Shown: positions 49,413 through 57,314 of the stretch, one piece after another
Layout: every line of letters starts with the position of its first letter
Position numbering within the stretch: position 1 is the first letter of the stretch
Source: Polyangiaceae bacterium
GTDB lineage: Bacteria; Myxococcota_A; Polyangia; Polyangiales; Polyangiaceae
Direction of reading: 5' to 3'
Length of the DNA stretch: 64,000 nucleotides
NCBI GenBank assembly: GCA_025937835.1
Contig: JAICQO010000001.1
Coordinates: 62,001-126,000 of the forward strand
Made by a program: the position numbers and the translations under genes
Notes under the pieces: model-generated
What the model was told of the DNA's origin: nothing
Seen by the model: the letters and a program-made list of their open reading frames with translations, nothing else
The model's database searches: none

Positions 49413-49898
49413 ATGCTGTCTCGCCTGGCTACGACCCTCACCATCGCAACACTGGCGCTCATCGGTTGCGGCTCCGACGCCGATCCCGAACCCACTCCGG
49501 CCCCGACGGGGTCGGCCCCAATAGGGCCGCCGCCTGAGCCCTTCGCTATCAACGGGTCGTGGCTGTACCTCGGGCCGTCCGACGTTCCGCACACGCTCGC
49601 GATCAGCTCGGGCTCGATGGTTTACACCGACGTTGACGGAAATTGGTCGTCGAGCTGGAACATTCAGACCTACGACGACACGCTCAAGCACTTTCAGGTC
49701 GTATTCAGCTCGGGCTCGGGGTCATACCGGCCGATGGGGCAGATGCAGATGAGCGGAGCGTACGAGGTGACGGGTACGCTTCTCACGGTGCAGCTCGCAG
49801 ACGGCCTGGCCTCGTACCCGCCGCTGCAGGGCGCAGGAACCTGCACGGGGACGGACGGCACGCCCGTCCCCAATTGCAGGTTGTACATCAAGCAATAG
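49413..49898 (+). CDS. Small lipoprotein, unknown function
   Basis: 161 residues. Signal and lipobox (ATLALIGC), a Pro-rich linker, then a compact beta-rich domain (GSWLYLGPSDVPHTLAISSGSMVYTDVDGNW, and YEVTGTLLTVQLADG) with a Cys pair near the end. The build resembles small lipocalin-like or META-like lipoproteins, but no family is recognised. It starts 7 bp after the SGNH hydrolase stop and so is in the same operon. The hairpin repeat follows. Confidence 0.7.
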   Translation: MLSRLATTLTIATLALIGCGSDADPEPTPAPTGSAPIGPPPEPFAINGSWLYLGPSDVPHTLAISSGSMVYTDVDGNWSSSWNIQTYDDTLKHFQVVFSSGSGSYRPMGQMQMSGAYEVTGTLLTVQLADGLASYPPLQGAGTCTGTDGTPVPNCRLYIKQ

Positions 49899-49953
49899 TG
49901 CGGGCGCGAAGGCTCGGGCCGGGCGCAGCTGCCGCTCGCTCGAGCGGCGCGAG

Positions 49954-50116
49954 CGTGCCCAGAATTTCAGGGACCGCCCGCGCGGCAAGTTTGCGGTTTT
50001 GGTGAGGCAATCGCTCCGCACCGGAGCGGAGCGTACGAGGGTACGTCAGCACCGGGGCGGAGCGAAAACGAAGCCAACCCGAAATCGCCGGGCGTGGTGG
50101 AAGCTAAAGATACCGG
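49954..50116 (-). repeat. Dispersed hairpin repeat, copy A
   Basis: Read on the minus strand, this 163-bp element matches 61328-61460 along its length. The first 23 bases are identical; then come the same left arm, the CTTCGTTTTCGC segment, the right arm with AAACTTGCCG, and the TTCTGGGC end. Copy A has about 28 extra bases in the loop. The arms can fold into a long hairpin. It fills the convergent gap between the small lipoprotein and the GH16 gene and supplies the last few codons of GH16. Confidence 0.8.
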
Positions 50117-51051
50117 GAATGGCGGCGCGAGCGCCGGCCCAGCCACATCAGGGCTGCTACCCCGAACAGGGCCGAAAGGTTCGAGCGGCTGCCGCCGGGC
50201 GTCATGCTGCATCCGCCGTCGTCACTGCTCGACGACGAAGCCGGTGTCGCAGGTGCAGCCGCAGCGCCGCCCGCGCCCCCGCCTGCCGCAGGGACGGTGG
50301 GCACGCCCACGCTCGAGCCACCGCCGTCGTTCGCCAGCGCGAGCACGGCGTTGCCGTCGGCGATGGTCACGTTGCGCGGGTCGTGCGTGGACTTGTTTTT
50401 CGGCGACGGCCAGCTGCCGGTGAGCCAGCGCGAAGCGAGCGGGCCGGCGTCGAAGTCGTCGCGCCATTCGACGGTGAAGGTACCGTTTGCGTACGACGAG
50501 TATTGGACCCAATCGATGTTCTGATAGACGGGCAGGATCGACGGGCTGAAGTTGCCACCGAACGAGGCATCACCGGGCCAGACGTTGAAGCGGATCTGCA
50601 TGCCGGCAGTCGCGTTGTCCGCGTACGCTTTGGCGGTTTCACCGACCTCGCGACGAAGCTCCGTGCCGTCGACGAACCAGGCAATGTACTCGGGAGTCCA
50701 CTCGTACGTGTACGTGTGGAACGCGCTGCACAGGTCCGTGAACTGCGTGTACTTCTGCGGATGCACCGCGCCGGGGTTACCGAAGAACGCGTTCGTCTCG
50801 AGGTGGCAGTCCGCGCCGAGCGTCTCGAAGTCGAGCTCGTTCCAGAACGTACCGGAGATCTCGGAGCCGTCCTTCCACAAGAAGAACGAGCTCACCACCC
50901 CGTCGCCGCCGGCAAAGCGCAGCCGGGCTTCGAAGCGACCGTACTGGTACGCGGCGCCCGTGTAGAGCTCGGCGCTCGTTACGGCCAGCGCGGGTCGCGG
51001 CGTGAGGGTGGCAGCTAGGACGCCCAGAGCAGTCAGAGTCAGGAATTTCAT
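50104..51051 (-). CDS. GH16 beta-glucanase-like enzyme with MYXO-CTERM-like tail
   Basis: 315 residues from the ATG at 51051. Signal peptide MKFLTLTALGVLAATLTPRPALA. The GH16 active site WNELDFETLG contains nucleophile Glu72, Asp74 and acid/base Glu76; TYTYEWTPEYIAWFVDG and MQIRFNVWPGDASFGG are family segments. It should cut beta-1,3/1,4-glucans or related polymers. After a Gly/Ala/Ser linker the C-terminus has GGCSMTPG, a hydrophobic stretch (LSALFGVAALMWLG) and an Arg-rich end, which is the MYXO-CTERM pattern for retention at the cell surface. Confidence 0.92.
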   Translation of the reverse strand: MKFLTLTALGVLAATLTPRPALAVTSAELYTGAAYQYGRFEARLRFAGGDGVVSSFFLWKDGSEISGTFWNELDFETLGADCHLETNAFFGNPGAVHPQKYTQFTDLCSAFHTYTYEWTPEYIAWFVDGTELRREVGETAKAYADNATAGMQIRFNVWPGDASFGGNFSPSILPVYQNIDWVQYSSYANGTFTVEWRDDFDAGPLASRWLTGSWPSPKNKSTHDPRNVTIADGNAVLALANDGGGSSVGVPTVPAAGGGAGGAAAAPATPASSSSSDDGGCSMTPGGSRSNLSALFGVAALMWLGRRSRRHSRYL

Positions 51052-51100
51052 GGCGGGGACCAAGCGTGCCAATAGCCGCTGCCGCCCGCCCCGAGTTCGC

Positions 51101-51114
51101 GTTTCTTGAGAAAC
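51101..51114. promoter_or_regulatory. TTTCT-AGAA-type dyad between GH16 and GH10 genes
   Basis: GTTTCTTGAGAAAC, a near-perfect 14-bp dyad, 50 bp before the GH16 start (minus) and 74 bp before the GH10 start (plus). Confidence 0.5.
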
Positions 51115-51187
51115 TTTCGGTCCTCACTGGCCGCGGCGCTGGGATTGACGGAATGGCGCGGACAACGCCACTGCCAGACAGCAAGGC

Positions 51188-52534
51188 ATGTTCCCAGAAT
51201 CGCTCCGTCGCCACGCTTCTACGCTCGCCTGTTGCGCCTACGCAGCGCTCCTTCCCGGAGCTTGCTCGACGGACGACGGCTCCCCCGGCGCCGCATCCGG
51301 CGGCAACGCCACGGGTGGCGCCGTCCCCACCCCCACGGGCGGTAACCGGCCGACGACCGGGGGGGTGAGCGCGACCCCCACCGGCGGAAGCCGGGCGTCG
51401 GGAGGAACCGCGACCGGAGGAACCGCGAACGGGGGGACAAACACCGGAGGGACGACCGCGGCGGCCGGTGGAGGGACGACCGGGGGCGGCGGCGTCGGTC
51501 CCGCGGGTGGGAGCGACCCGGGTGGTGCTGGAGCCAACACCGCGGGCAGCGCTGGCTACGCCGGCGGCGGCGCGGGTGGCGGCAACCCGGGCGGCGCGGG
51601 TGGGCGCGCCGAAGGCGGCGGCGGAGCCGGGGGCGGCGGTGGCGTCGGAGGCAGCGCGCCGCCGATCGGCAAGAAGTTCGTCGGCAACATCGACACGCGG
51701 ACCCAGGTGCGCGCCGACTTCGTGAACTTCTGGAATCAGTTCACGCCCGAGAACGCCGGCAAGTGGGGCAGCATCGAGCGCACGCGGGACGAGATGAATT
51801 GGACCGCGATGGATCGCATGTACGAGTATGCGAAGCAGCACAACATCGTGTTCAAACAGCACACGATGGTCTGGGGCAGCCAGCAGCCGTCGTGGCTCAA
51901 CGGCCTGTCTCAAGAAGAGCAGCGCGCGGAGGTGGAAGAGTGGATCCGCCTGTTCTGCGAGCGCTACCCGGACACGAAGCTGATCGACGTCGTGAACGAG
52001 CCGCCGCCGCACACGACGCCGCCTTACGTGGCTGCGCTCGGCGGCTCGGGCTCGAGCGGCTACGACTGGATCGCCCAGGCCTTCAAGTGGACGCGCCAGT
52101 ACTGCCCGAACGCGATCCTGCTCCTGAACGACTACAACAACATCGAGTACCAGGCCGACAACGCGCGCACCATCGACATCGCGAAGAAGATCAAGGCCGC
52201 AGGGGCGCCCATCGACGCGGTCGGCGCGCAGGCGCACGACGCCTACAAGATGTCGACGAACACCGTGCAAGGCTTCATCGACAAGATCATCTCGGAGACG
52301 GGGCTACCCGTGTACATCACCGAGTACGACATCGATCTGGCCGACGACAACCAGCAGCGCAGCGTGATGCAGAGCCAGTTCACGATGTTCTGGAACCACG
52401 AGAAGATCCACGGCATCACCCTGTGGGGTTACGTCTCGGGCCAGACCTGGAAGGCCAACACCGGGATCATGTCGAGCAGCGGCACGCCGCGCCCGGCCAT
52501 GACCTGGCTGCTGGATTTCCTGAAGATCGAGTGA
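51188..52534 (+). CDS. GH10 endo-1,4-beta-xylanase lipoprotein
   Basis: 448 residues. The lipobox (AALLPGAC) and about 130 residues of Gly/Thr/Pro linker precede a GH10 barrel. FTPENAGKWGS, FKQHTMVWGSQQPSW, DVVNEPPP (acid/base Glu271), LLLNDYNN, AVGAQAH, VYITEYDID (nucleophile Glu379) and GITLWGYVSGQTW are all present. Both catalytic glutamates are intact. It is lipid-anchored and acts outside the cell on xylan. It converges on the GH30 gene across a hairpin and diverges from GH16. Confidence 0.96.
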   Translation: MFPESLRRHASTLACCAYAALLPGACSTDDGSPGAASGGNATGGAVPTPTGGNRPTTGGVSATPTGGSRASGGTATGGTANGGTNTGGTTAAAGGGTTGGGGVGPAGGSDPGGAGANTAGSAGYAGGGAGGGNPGGAGGRAEGGGGAGGGGGVGGSAPPIGKKFVGNIDTRTQVRADFVNFWNQFTPENAGKWGSIERTRDEMNWTAMDRMYEYAKQHNIVFKQHTMVWGSQQPSWLNGLSQEEQRAEVEEWIRLFCERYPDTKLIDVVNEPPPHTTPPYVAALGGSGSSGYDWIAQAFKWTRQYCPNAILLLNDYNNIEYQADNARTIDIAKKIKAAGAPIDAVGAQAHDAYKMSTNTVQGFIDKIISETGLPVYITEYDIDLADDNQQRSVMQSQFTMFWNHEKIHGITLWGYVSGQTWKANTGIMSSSGTPRPAMTWLLDFLKIE

Positions 52535-52578
52535 GGACTGGGCCGCGGGCCCCCGTGCCGCGGCGGGCCCACGGCAGA

Positions 52579-52599
52579 GCGAGGGCGAAACGCCCTCGC
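52579..52599. terminator. Candidate bidirectional terminator between GH10 and GH30
   Basis: GCGAGGGCG-aaa-CGCCCTCGC, a perfect 9-bp stem with a 3-base loop in the 81-bp convergent gap. There is no T tract, but a stem this strong between two stop codons is suggestive. Confidence 0.6.
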
Positions 52600-52615
52600 C
52601 CGCCGCTGCAGAGCC

Positions 52616-54361
52616 TCACTTCACGTTGAGCGTCGCCCAGCCCTGGCCCGGCATCTGGAACTGCAGCTTCTTGCCGTTGATCGCGACCGTGATGGTCTTG
52701 GCCGCGTTGGCGTAGATCACCGCCACGACCGTGCCGTCGGGGTTCTTGAACGCGACCGCGTCGTTGCTGGAAGTGCCGACCACCTTGCCGCCAGCGTCCG
52801 AGTACTGCGAGAAGTGCCGGAACACGTAGTAGGCCGGGGTCGGGATCAGCTTCTTGCCCTGGACGTCGACCACGAGCAGCGCGTTCTGCGCCCAGGGGCG
52901 CACGGTGTCGAGGCTGCGACCGACGGTGTCGAGGACCATGTTCCACGCCGAGTAGTGGTTCACGCCGAGCTTGATCCAGTCGCGCAGGTAACCCCAGCTC
53001 TCGACGCCGTAGGCGAAGTCGTTCGGCGCCTTGTTGGCGTTGTTCCCGTTCGGGAAGTTCCCGCACTGGTGCTCCGTCTGCCAGATTTCGAGGCTCTTAT
53101 CGAGGTTCGCCTGGCCGTAGGCGCCACGCATACCCCACTGCAGCCCGAAGCCCTTGATGATGGCCTTGGCGCCCGAGTCGGCCACGACCGCGTTCAAGAT
53201 GTCCTTGTCGACCGTCGGGTTCGACATCGTCCCGCAGAAGATCTTGGTCGGCAGGTTGCGCTCGGTGAGCGTGGGCTGAAGGTGGTTCTTGATGAAGTCG
53301 GCCATCTGCGCGCCGCTCCAGCCGCAGGACGGATAGTCCTGCGCGTAGCCGGGCTCGTTCTGCGGGTGGATCGTGTCGACCTTGATCCCCTCCTTGCCGT
53401 ACTCCTCGACGAAGCGCGCGAAATAGAGCGCCAACGCCTTCATCGTCGTGGCGTCGTTCTTCATGTTGCCGCGATCGTAGGCGTTGTTGGTCTTCATCCA
53501 GGGCGGCGGCGTCCATGGGCTGCCCCAGAACCGGATGTCCGAGCGCACCGCCATCGCGGCCTTGATGTACGGGATCAGCCGCATGCGATCGCGCTCGATC
53601 GAGAACTTCTCCATCGCGTTGTCGCCGGCGTTGTCGTTCAGCGTGTAGCGATCCATCGCGTAGTCGCTGGCGCCGATCGGGATGCGGCCGCTCACGAAGT
53701 TGGCGCCGTCCACCTTGTCGAAGAGCAGCTTGATCGCCAGATCGCGATCCGCCTGGCTCAGTGCTCCGAGCGCCTCCCAGCCCTTCTCGTTGAAGGTGCC
53801 GCCGAAGCCGGTCCAGTTTTGCAGCTCCTGACTGTCGTTCACGGTGATGTCGGCGTTGCCCGTGACCTCCATCGGTGTGCCGACCTTCCAGAAGGCGTTG
53901 TTCGTCGAGGTGACGAGCACGGGCTCCATCACGGTCGGCTCGCTGCCACCGCTGCCGCCTTCACTCGGGGCCCCGCCGGGCGCGGCGCCGCCGTTGTTCG
54001 ACTGTCCGCCGATGCTCGCACCGCCGGTTCCGACGGCCATGCCCGCCGAGCCGCCCTGCGGCGCCGGCCCCGAGCCGCCGGTGCTGCCGCCGGCCGAGCC
54101 ACCGCCGGACCCCGCGTTGGTCGACATGGCACCCCCCGTGGGGCTCGCGTTGCCCGAACCGCCATTGCCAGGCGGCACCACGGTGCTGCCGCCGGTGGAG
54201 TTGGCACGCCCCGCGTTCGGCGCGCCGCCCGACGGTGAGCCGGTGACTCCGCCCGTCGGCGCTGGCGTACTGCCACCGGGCGATTCACTGCTGCTGCAGG
54301 CAGTGAAGGCGAAATAAAGCGCAAAACACAGCGTTCGCGGGGGTACACGGAGGTCTTTCAT
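52616..54361 (-). CDS. GH30-family glycosidase lipoprotein
   Basis: 581 residues from the ATG at 54361. The lipobox (ALYFAFTAC) and a long Gly-rich linker precede a (beta/alpha)8 barrel at about 170-500: NWTGFGGTFNEKGWEAL, FWGSPWTPPPWMK, TIHPQNEPGYA (acid/base Glu336) and EIWQTEHQCG (nucleophile Glu430). A C-terminal beta-sandwich (VVGTSSNDAVAFKNPDGTVVAVIYANAAKTITVAINGKKL) is normal for GH30. Family members act on glucosylceramide, beta-1,6-glucan or glucuronoxylan; with GH10 nearby, xylan is favoured but not shown. It starts 40 bp after the ligase-like gene, in the same operon. Confidence 0.95.
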   Translation of the reverse strand: MKDLRVPPRTLCFALYFAFTACSSSESPGGSTPAPTGGVTGSPSGGAPNAGRANSTGGSTVVPPGNGGSGNASPTGGAMSTNAGSGGGSAGGSTGGSGPAPQGGSAGMAVGTGGASIGGQSNNGGAAPGGAPSEGGSGGSEPTVMEPVLVTSTNNAFWKVGTPMEVTGNADITVNDSQELQNWTGFGGTFNEKGWEALGALSQADRDLAIKLLFDKVDGANFVSGRIPIGASDYAMDRYTLNDNAGDNAMEKFSIERDRMRLIPYIKAAMAVRSDIRFWGSPWTPPPWMKTNNAYDRGNMKNDATTMKALALYFARFVEEYGKEGIKVDTIHPQNEPGYAQDYPSCGWSGAQMADFIKNHLQPTLTERNLPTKIFCGTMSNPTVDKDILNAVVADSGAKAIIKGFGLQWGMRGAYGQANLDKSLEIWQTEHQCGNFPNGNNANKAPNDFAYGVESWGYLRDWIKLGVNHYSAWNMVLDTVGRSLDTVRPWAQNALLVVDVQGKKLIPTPAYYVFRHFSQYSDAGGKVVGTSSNDAVAFKNPDGTVVAVIYANAAKTITVAINGKKLQFQMPGQGWATLNVK

Positions 54362-54401
54362 GGCCAATCCTTTGGTACGCAAATTTTCGAAACCGAGAGC
54401 G

Positions 54402-55808
54402 CTAACCCGCGACCTCGCATCTTTCGAGCTCGAAGCTCGAAACCGGTCCTTCATAGATCAGTCCGCGCTCGGGGCGAGCCCGATCCGCGAATTGTACTGC
54501 ACCGCCGGTCTTGAAGAAACCCTCGGCGTCGAAGGCGTTCGCCGTCAGGTCCAGGCGCTTCCAGTAACCCGGGGTGACGTTCGGCCCGCGCACGCGCGCT
54601 TCGAATTGCTCGCCGTGCGGCACCAGCTTGAGCTCCGTCCCCGGCAACGGCAGGCCAATCACCCCGGCGTGGTCGACCAGAAAATGGCCGGCGACCGCCA
54701 GCGGAGCCGTCTCCGCCATGCCCCACGACGAGAGCACGGGCACGTCGCGGTCGACGGTCTCTGCCGCGATGCGTTGCAGTGAGTCGAACACGTCCTCGCG
54801 CAGCAGGCCCGCGCACAGGATCAACTTCACGCGCCGGAAGAAGCGCTGACGAAAGGGCTCGTCGCGCTCGAGGGACGCCACCAGCAGCTCGCACGCTTCC
54901 GGAACGCTCAGATAAACCGTCGGAGCGACGTCCTTGAGCGTGGCCAGCGTCTCCTCGAAATCCGCCGGCTCGGGCCGGCCGCGGTCGATGTAGAGGACGC
55001 CGCCGTTGCGCAGCGCGAGGTTGAAGCCGAGGTTGCCTCCGAACGCGTCGGACCACGGTAAGCCGTCGATCAACACCGGCAACTCGCCGATGAACGGCCA
55101 GAGCTGCGCGATCGCGCTCTGGTTCGAGCACAGCATCCGCTGCGTGGTGGTCACGCCCCGCCACTCGCCCGCCGCGTCCTCCGTCAGCACGATCTTGGCG
55201 ACCGTGTCCGGCTTGACCGAGGCGTAAGCTCGAGCCACGAGCGGCTGGCGCTCCGCGGCGAGCGAAGCGAAAGCGAGCGCTCCCTCCGGCGGGTCTTCGC
55301 CTCCGACCACGAGCGGGCCGTCGAAGGACCGTCGGATCACCGGCAACGCGGCTTGCTCCTGCTCCGACACGTAGACGAGGCTCGGCTCGAGCAGCTGGAG
55401 CGTCGCATTCAGGTCTTCTTCGCGAAGACCGGTCGGGATCGCTGCGGCGGGGATGCCGGCGTGAAGGCAAGCCAGCATCAAGAGCGCATGCTCGATGCTG
55501 TTCTCGGAGAGGATCGCGACCGGGCGTGCCGCGGACAACCGCTTCTCGAGCAACCAGGCGGCGAGGCGCCGAACGCGCAGCCGCGCCTGGCCGTAGGTCA
55601 GGTGCCGCCACGAGCCGCGGGCGGAGCGCTCGACCAGAAACGAGCGCCCGGGAAGCAGCTCCGCCCAGTACTCGAGGAACTCCCCCGTGCAGCGGGCATA
55701 GTCGCTGAGCTCACGCTGAGAACGCACGAGCACGCCGCCACGGGAGCGCCTCACCGAGACAGCGGCCGGAGCGAAGGAAGGTCTTAACTTGCGGCTGACT
55801 TGAGTCAA
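54402..55808 (-). CDS. Truncated, degenerate AMP-ligase related to feruloyl-CoA synthase
   Basis: 468 residues, TTG start overlapping the preceding stop by 4 bp (TTGA). The N-terminal half follows feruloyl-CoA synthases closely (RHLTYGQARLRVRRLAAWLLEKRLSAARPVAILSENSIEHALL, TTQRMLCSNQSAIAQLWPF). Where those enzymes have the AMP-binding P-loop TSGSTGxPK, this protein has LTEDAAGEWRG (208-218). It ends after FFKTGGAVQFADRARPERGLIYEG, so the C-terminal lysine subdomain of about 150 residues is missing. The frame has no internal stop. It is probably inactive as a ligase or repurposed. It is cytoplasmic, between an esterase and GH30. Confidence 0.8.
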   Translation of the reverse strand: MTQVSRKLRPSFAPAAVSVRRSRGGVLVRSQRELSDYARCTGEFLEYWAELLPGRSFLVERSARGSWRHLTYGQARLRVRRLAAWLLEKRLSAARPVAILSENSIEHALLMLACLHAGIPAAAIPTGLREEDLNATLQLLEPSLVYVSEQEQAALPVIRRSFDGPLVVGGEDPPEGALAFASLAAERQPLVARAYASVKPDTVAKIVLTEDAAGEWRGVTTTQRMLCSNQSAIAQLWPFIGELPVLIDGLPWSDAFGGNLGFNLALRNGGVLYIDRGRPEPADFEETLATLKDVAPTVYLSVPEACELLVASLERDEPFRQRFFRRVKLILCAGLLREDVFDSLQRIAAETVDRDVPVLSSWGMAETAPLAVAGHFLVDHAGVIGLPLPGTELKLVPHGEQFEARVRGPNVTPGYWKRLDLTANAFDAEGFFKTGGAVQFADRARPERGLIYEGPVSSFELERCEVAG

Positions 55809-57013
55809 AATTGCGAGAAAAAGTTCCAGATCGTGGCTCCGGAATTCGGAGCGGGGGTGTGCGGACCGTTGAATTCACACCAGGTCACCGGGTAGCCCGG
55901 CATGCAGCCCTGGTAGCTCACGCAGTTGCACGGTTGGTTGCTCGAGTTGAGGCCGTCGCACCAGCTGGGCGAGACCGGCATCGTCTCTTCCGTGCATTGG
56001 TTGCGCTCGACGAACACGTCGCGACCGGCTCGGCCGCCGTCGATCCCGACCACCGTGTCGTCGTCCCCGTGGAAGCCCATCACCGCCACGGGCTGAGTGC
56101 CGTCTTCGCAACCGGCGACCTGGATGTTGCCGGCCTGCGGCGCGATCGCGCGCATGATCCCGCTGCCGCAGCCGACCGCGAACGACATCATGCCGCCGAA
56201 GCTGAAACCGGTCGAAAAGATGCGATTTTCGTCGATGCAAAGCTCGGCGCGGAAGCGCGTCATCATGGCTTCCAGGAACTTCAGATCACGGCCGTTGCTG
56301 TTGGCCCAGCCGAGATTGTTTCCCTGGAACGGCAGGCCCTCCGCCGAGACGAAGATCGCACTCCCCTCGGCTTCACGCTCAAGCCCGTAGTAGCCGCCCT
56401 TCGCGACCTGCTCGGCCGAGCCGCCGAGCGGGTGCCAGCCGAAGATCAAGCGGTAGGGATGGCTCGCGTCGTAGTCGTCCGGGACGTCGAGGATGTACTC
56501 GCGCATCGTGCCGTCGACGTCGATGTCGAAGCGGCCGCTCATCGGGGCCTTGGCAGAGCCGCAACCCATGGTGGCCTTCTGGCCTCCAGCCCCGATCGAG
56601 CTACCCCCCGCGCTCGCCCCGCTGCCGCCGCTGCCCGTGGCGCCCGCGGACGCTGCCCCGGCGCCTCCGCCGGCTTTGCCTCCGGGCCCTGGTCCGCCGC
56701 TGCTCACCGCGCCGGCGCCGCCCATGCCGGCCGCCGACACGCCACCCGAGCTCGTGACCCCGCCCGTAAAAGAACCGCCGAAGCTGCTTCCGCCCGAAAC
56801 CTGGCTCCCGCCACCGGTATTTCCGACCGTTCCGTCCGTGACGCCCAAGCCGCCCGAGCTGGCGCCGCCGGTGCTCGCGCCGCCAGTCGCCTGCGAATTT
56901 CCACCGGTGGTGGTGGTGTTGGTGTTCGTATTGGTGTTCGTATCGGTCGAGCTGGAGCAGGCAGCTCCATGGAGGATCGCCAGCACGCCGGCGCCGCGGA
57001 GTGTTCGGTTCAT
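55805..57013 (-). CDS. CE1/feruloyl-esterase-like lipoprotein (PHB-depolymerase family)
   Basis: 402 residues from the ATG at 57013. Lipobox (LAILHGAAC), a TNTNTN tract and a Gly-rich linker to about residue 150. The catalytic domain has REYILDVPDDYDASHPYRLIFGWHPLGG (oxyanion region), FSTGFSFGGMMSF with nucleophile Ser271, GFHGDDDTVV (acid) and a final GPH His. Cys-rich segments (CNCVSYQGCMPGYPVTWC) stabilise the end. Relatives release ferulate or acetate from xylan. The next gene resembles feruloyl-CoA synthase, which supports a feruloyl esterase role (inference). Confidence 0.87.
   Translation of the reverse strand: MNRTLRGAGVLAILHGAACSSSTDTNTNTNTNTTTTGGNSQATGGASTGGASSGGLGVTDGTVGNTGGGSQVSGGSSFGGSFTGGVTSSGGVSAAGMGGAGAVSSGGPGPGGKAGGGAGAASAGATGSGGSGASAGGSSIGAGGQKATMGCGSAKAPMSGRFDIDVDGTMREYILDVPDDYDASHPYRLIFGWHPLGGSAEQVAKGGYYGLEREAEGSAIFVSAEGLPFQGNNLGWANSNGRDLKFLEAMMTRFRAELCIDENRIFSTGFSFGGMMSFAVGCGSGIMRAIAPQAGNIQVAGCEDGTQPVAVMGFHGDDDTVVGIDGGRAGRDVFVERNQCTEETMPVSPSWCDGLNSSNQPCNCVSYQGCMPGYPVTWCEFNGPHTPAPNSGATIWNFFSQF
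56905..56952. repeat. Asn-Thr repeat region in CE1 lipoprotein gene
   Basis: GTGTTCGTATTG/GTGGTGGTG-like units coding on the minus strand for the TNTNTNTNTTTT tract immediately after the lipobox. Low-complexity coding repeat. Confidence 0.65.
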
Positions 57014-57314
57014 TCCGCGATCGGACCTCAGGCCGGCCCCTGTTCCAAGAGGTCGAAACTGTCCTCCGCGCAGGACTCGAAATTTCCTCGGCGCACGCAT
57101 CTCGTTCTGGGGGGGCGGATTCGTCCCTTCACCATCGGCGATTCGAAGGGCTAAGGGGCCTTTGGTCAGCCGAAGCCCGATCGCCACAGGTGGCAGTGAC
57201 GCGAGTCGCGCCGATCCGTCGACGGGAGAACCCATCGCAGCCGCACGCGGGAGCCGTTTTTTGAACCAGATCCGGCTCTGTCAGGCGACTGCGAGACATG
57301 ACCAGAGCTGGTAG
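57014..57314. other. 301-bp divergent intergenic region
   Basis: Lies between the CE1 gene (minus) and the ECF sigma gene (plus), so it should hold both promoters. An AT-rich TTTTTTGAAC element near 57262-57271 is the only promoter-like word I see upstream of the sigma gene. No small gene or strong hairpin is apparent. Confidence 0.35.

Noticed and set aside
49999-51018. 339-codon plus-strand frame beginning in the repeat
   Set aside because: Antisense to GH16, which has intact catalytic residues.
52541-52580. Second GC-rich inverted repeat before the 52579 hairpin as a separate terminator
   Set aside because: The pairing is imperfect and overlaps the stronger hairpin; GC-rich DNA gives many such matches by chance.
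54402-54480. Frameshift explaining the short AMP-ligase-like protein
   Set aside because: No continuation of the ligase family is visible in the other frames; GH30 begins 40 bp downstream, so the truncation looks real.
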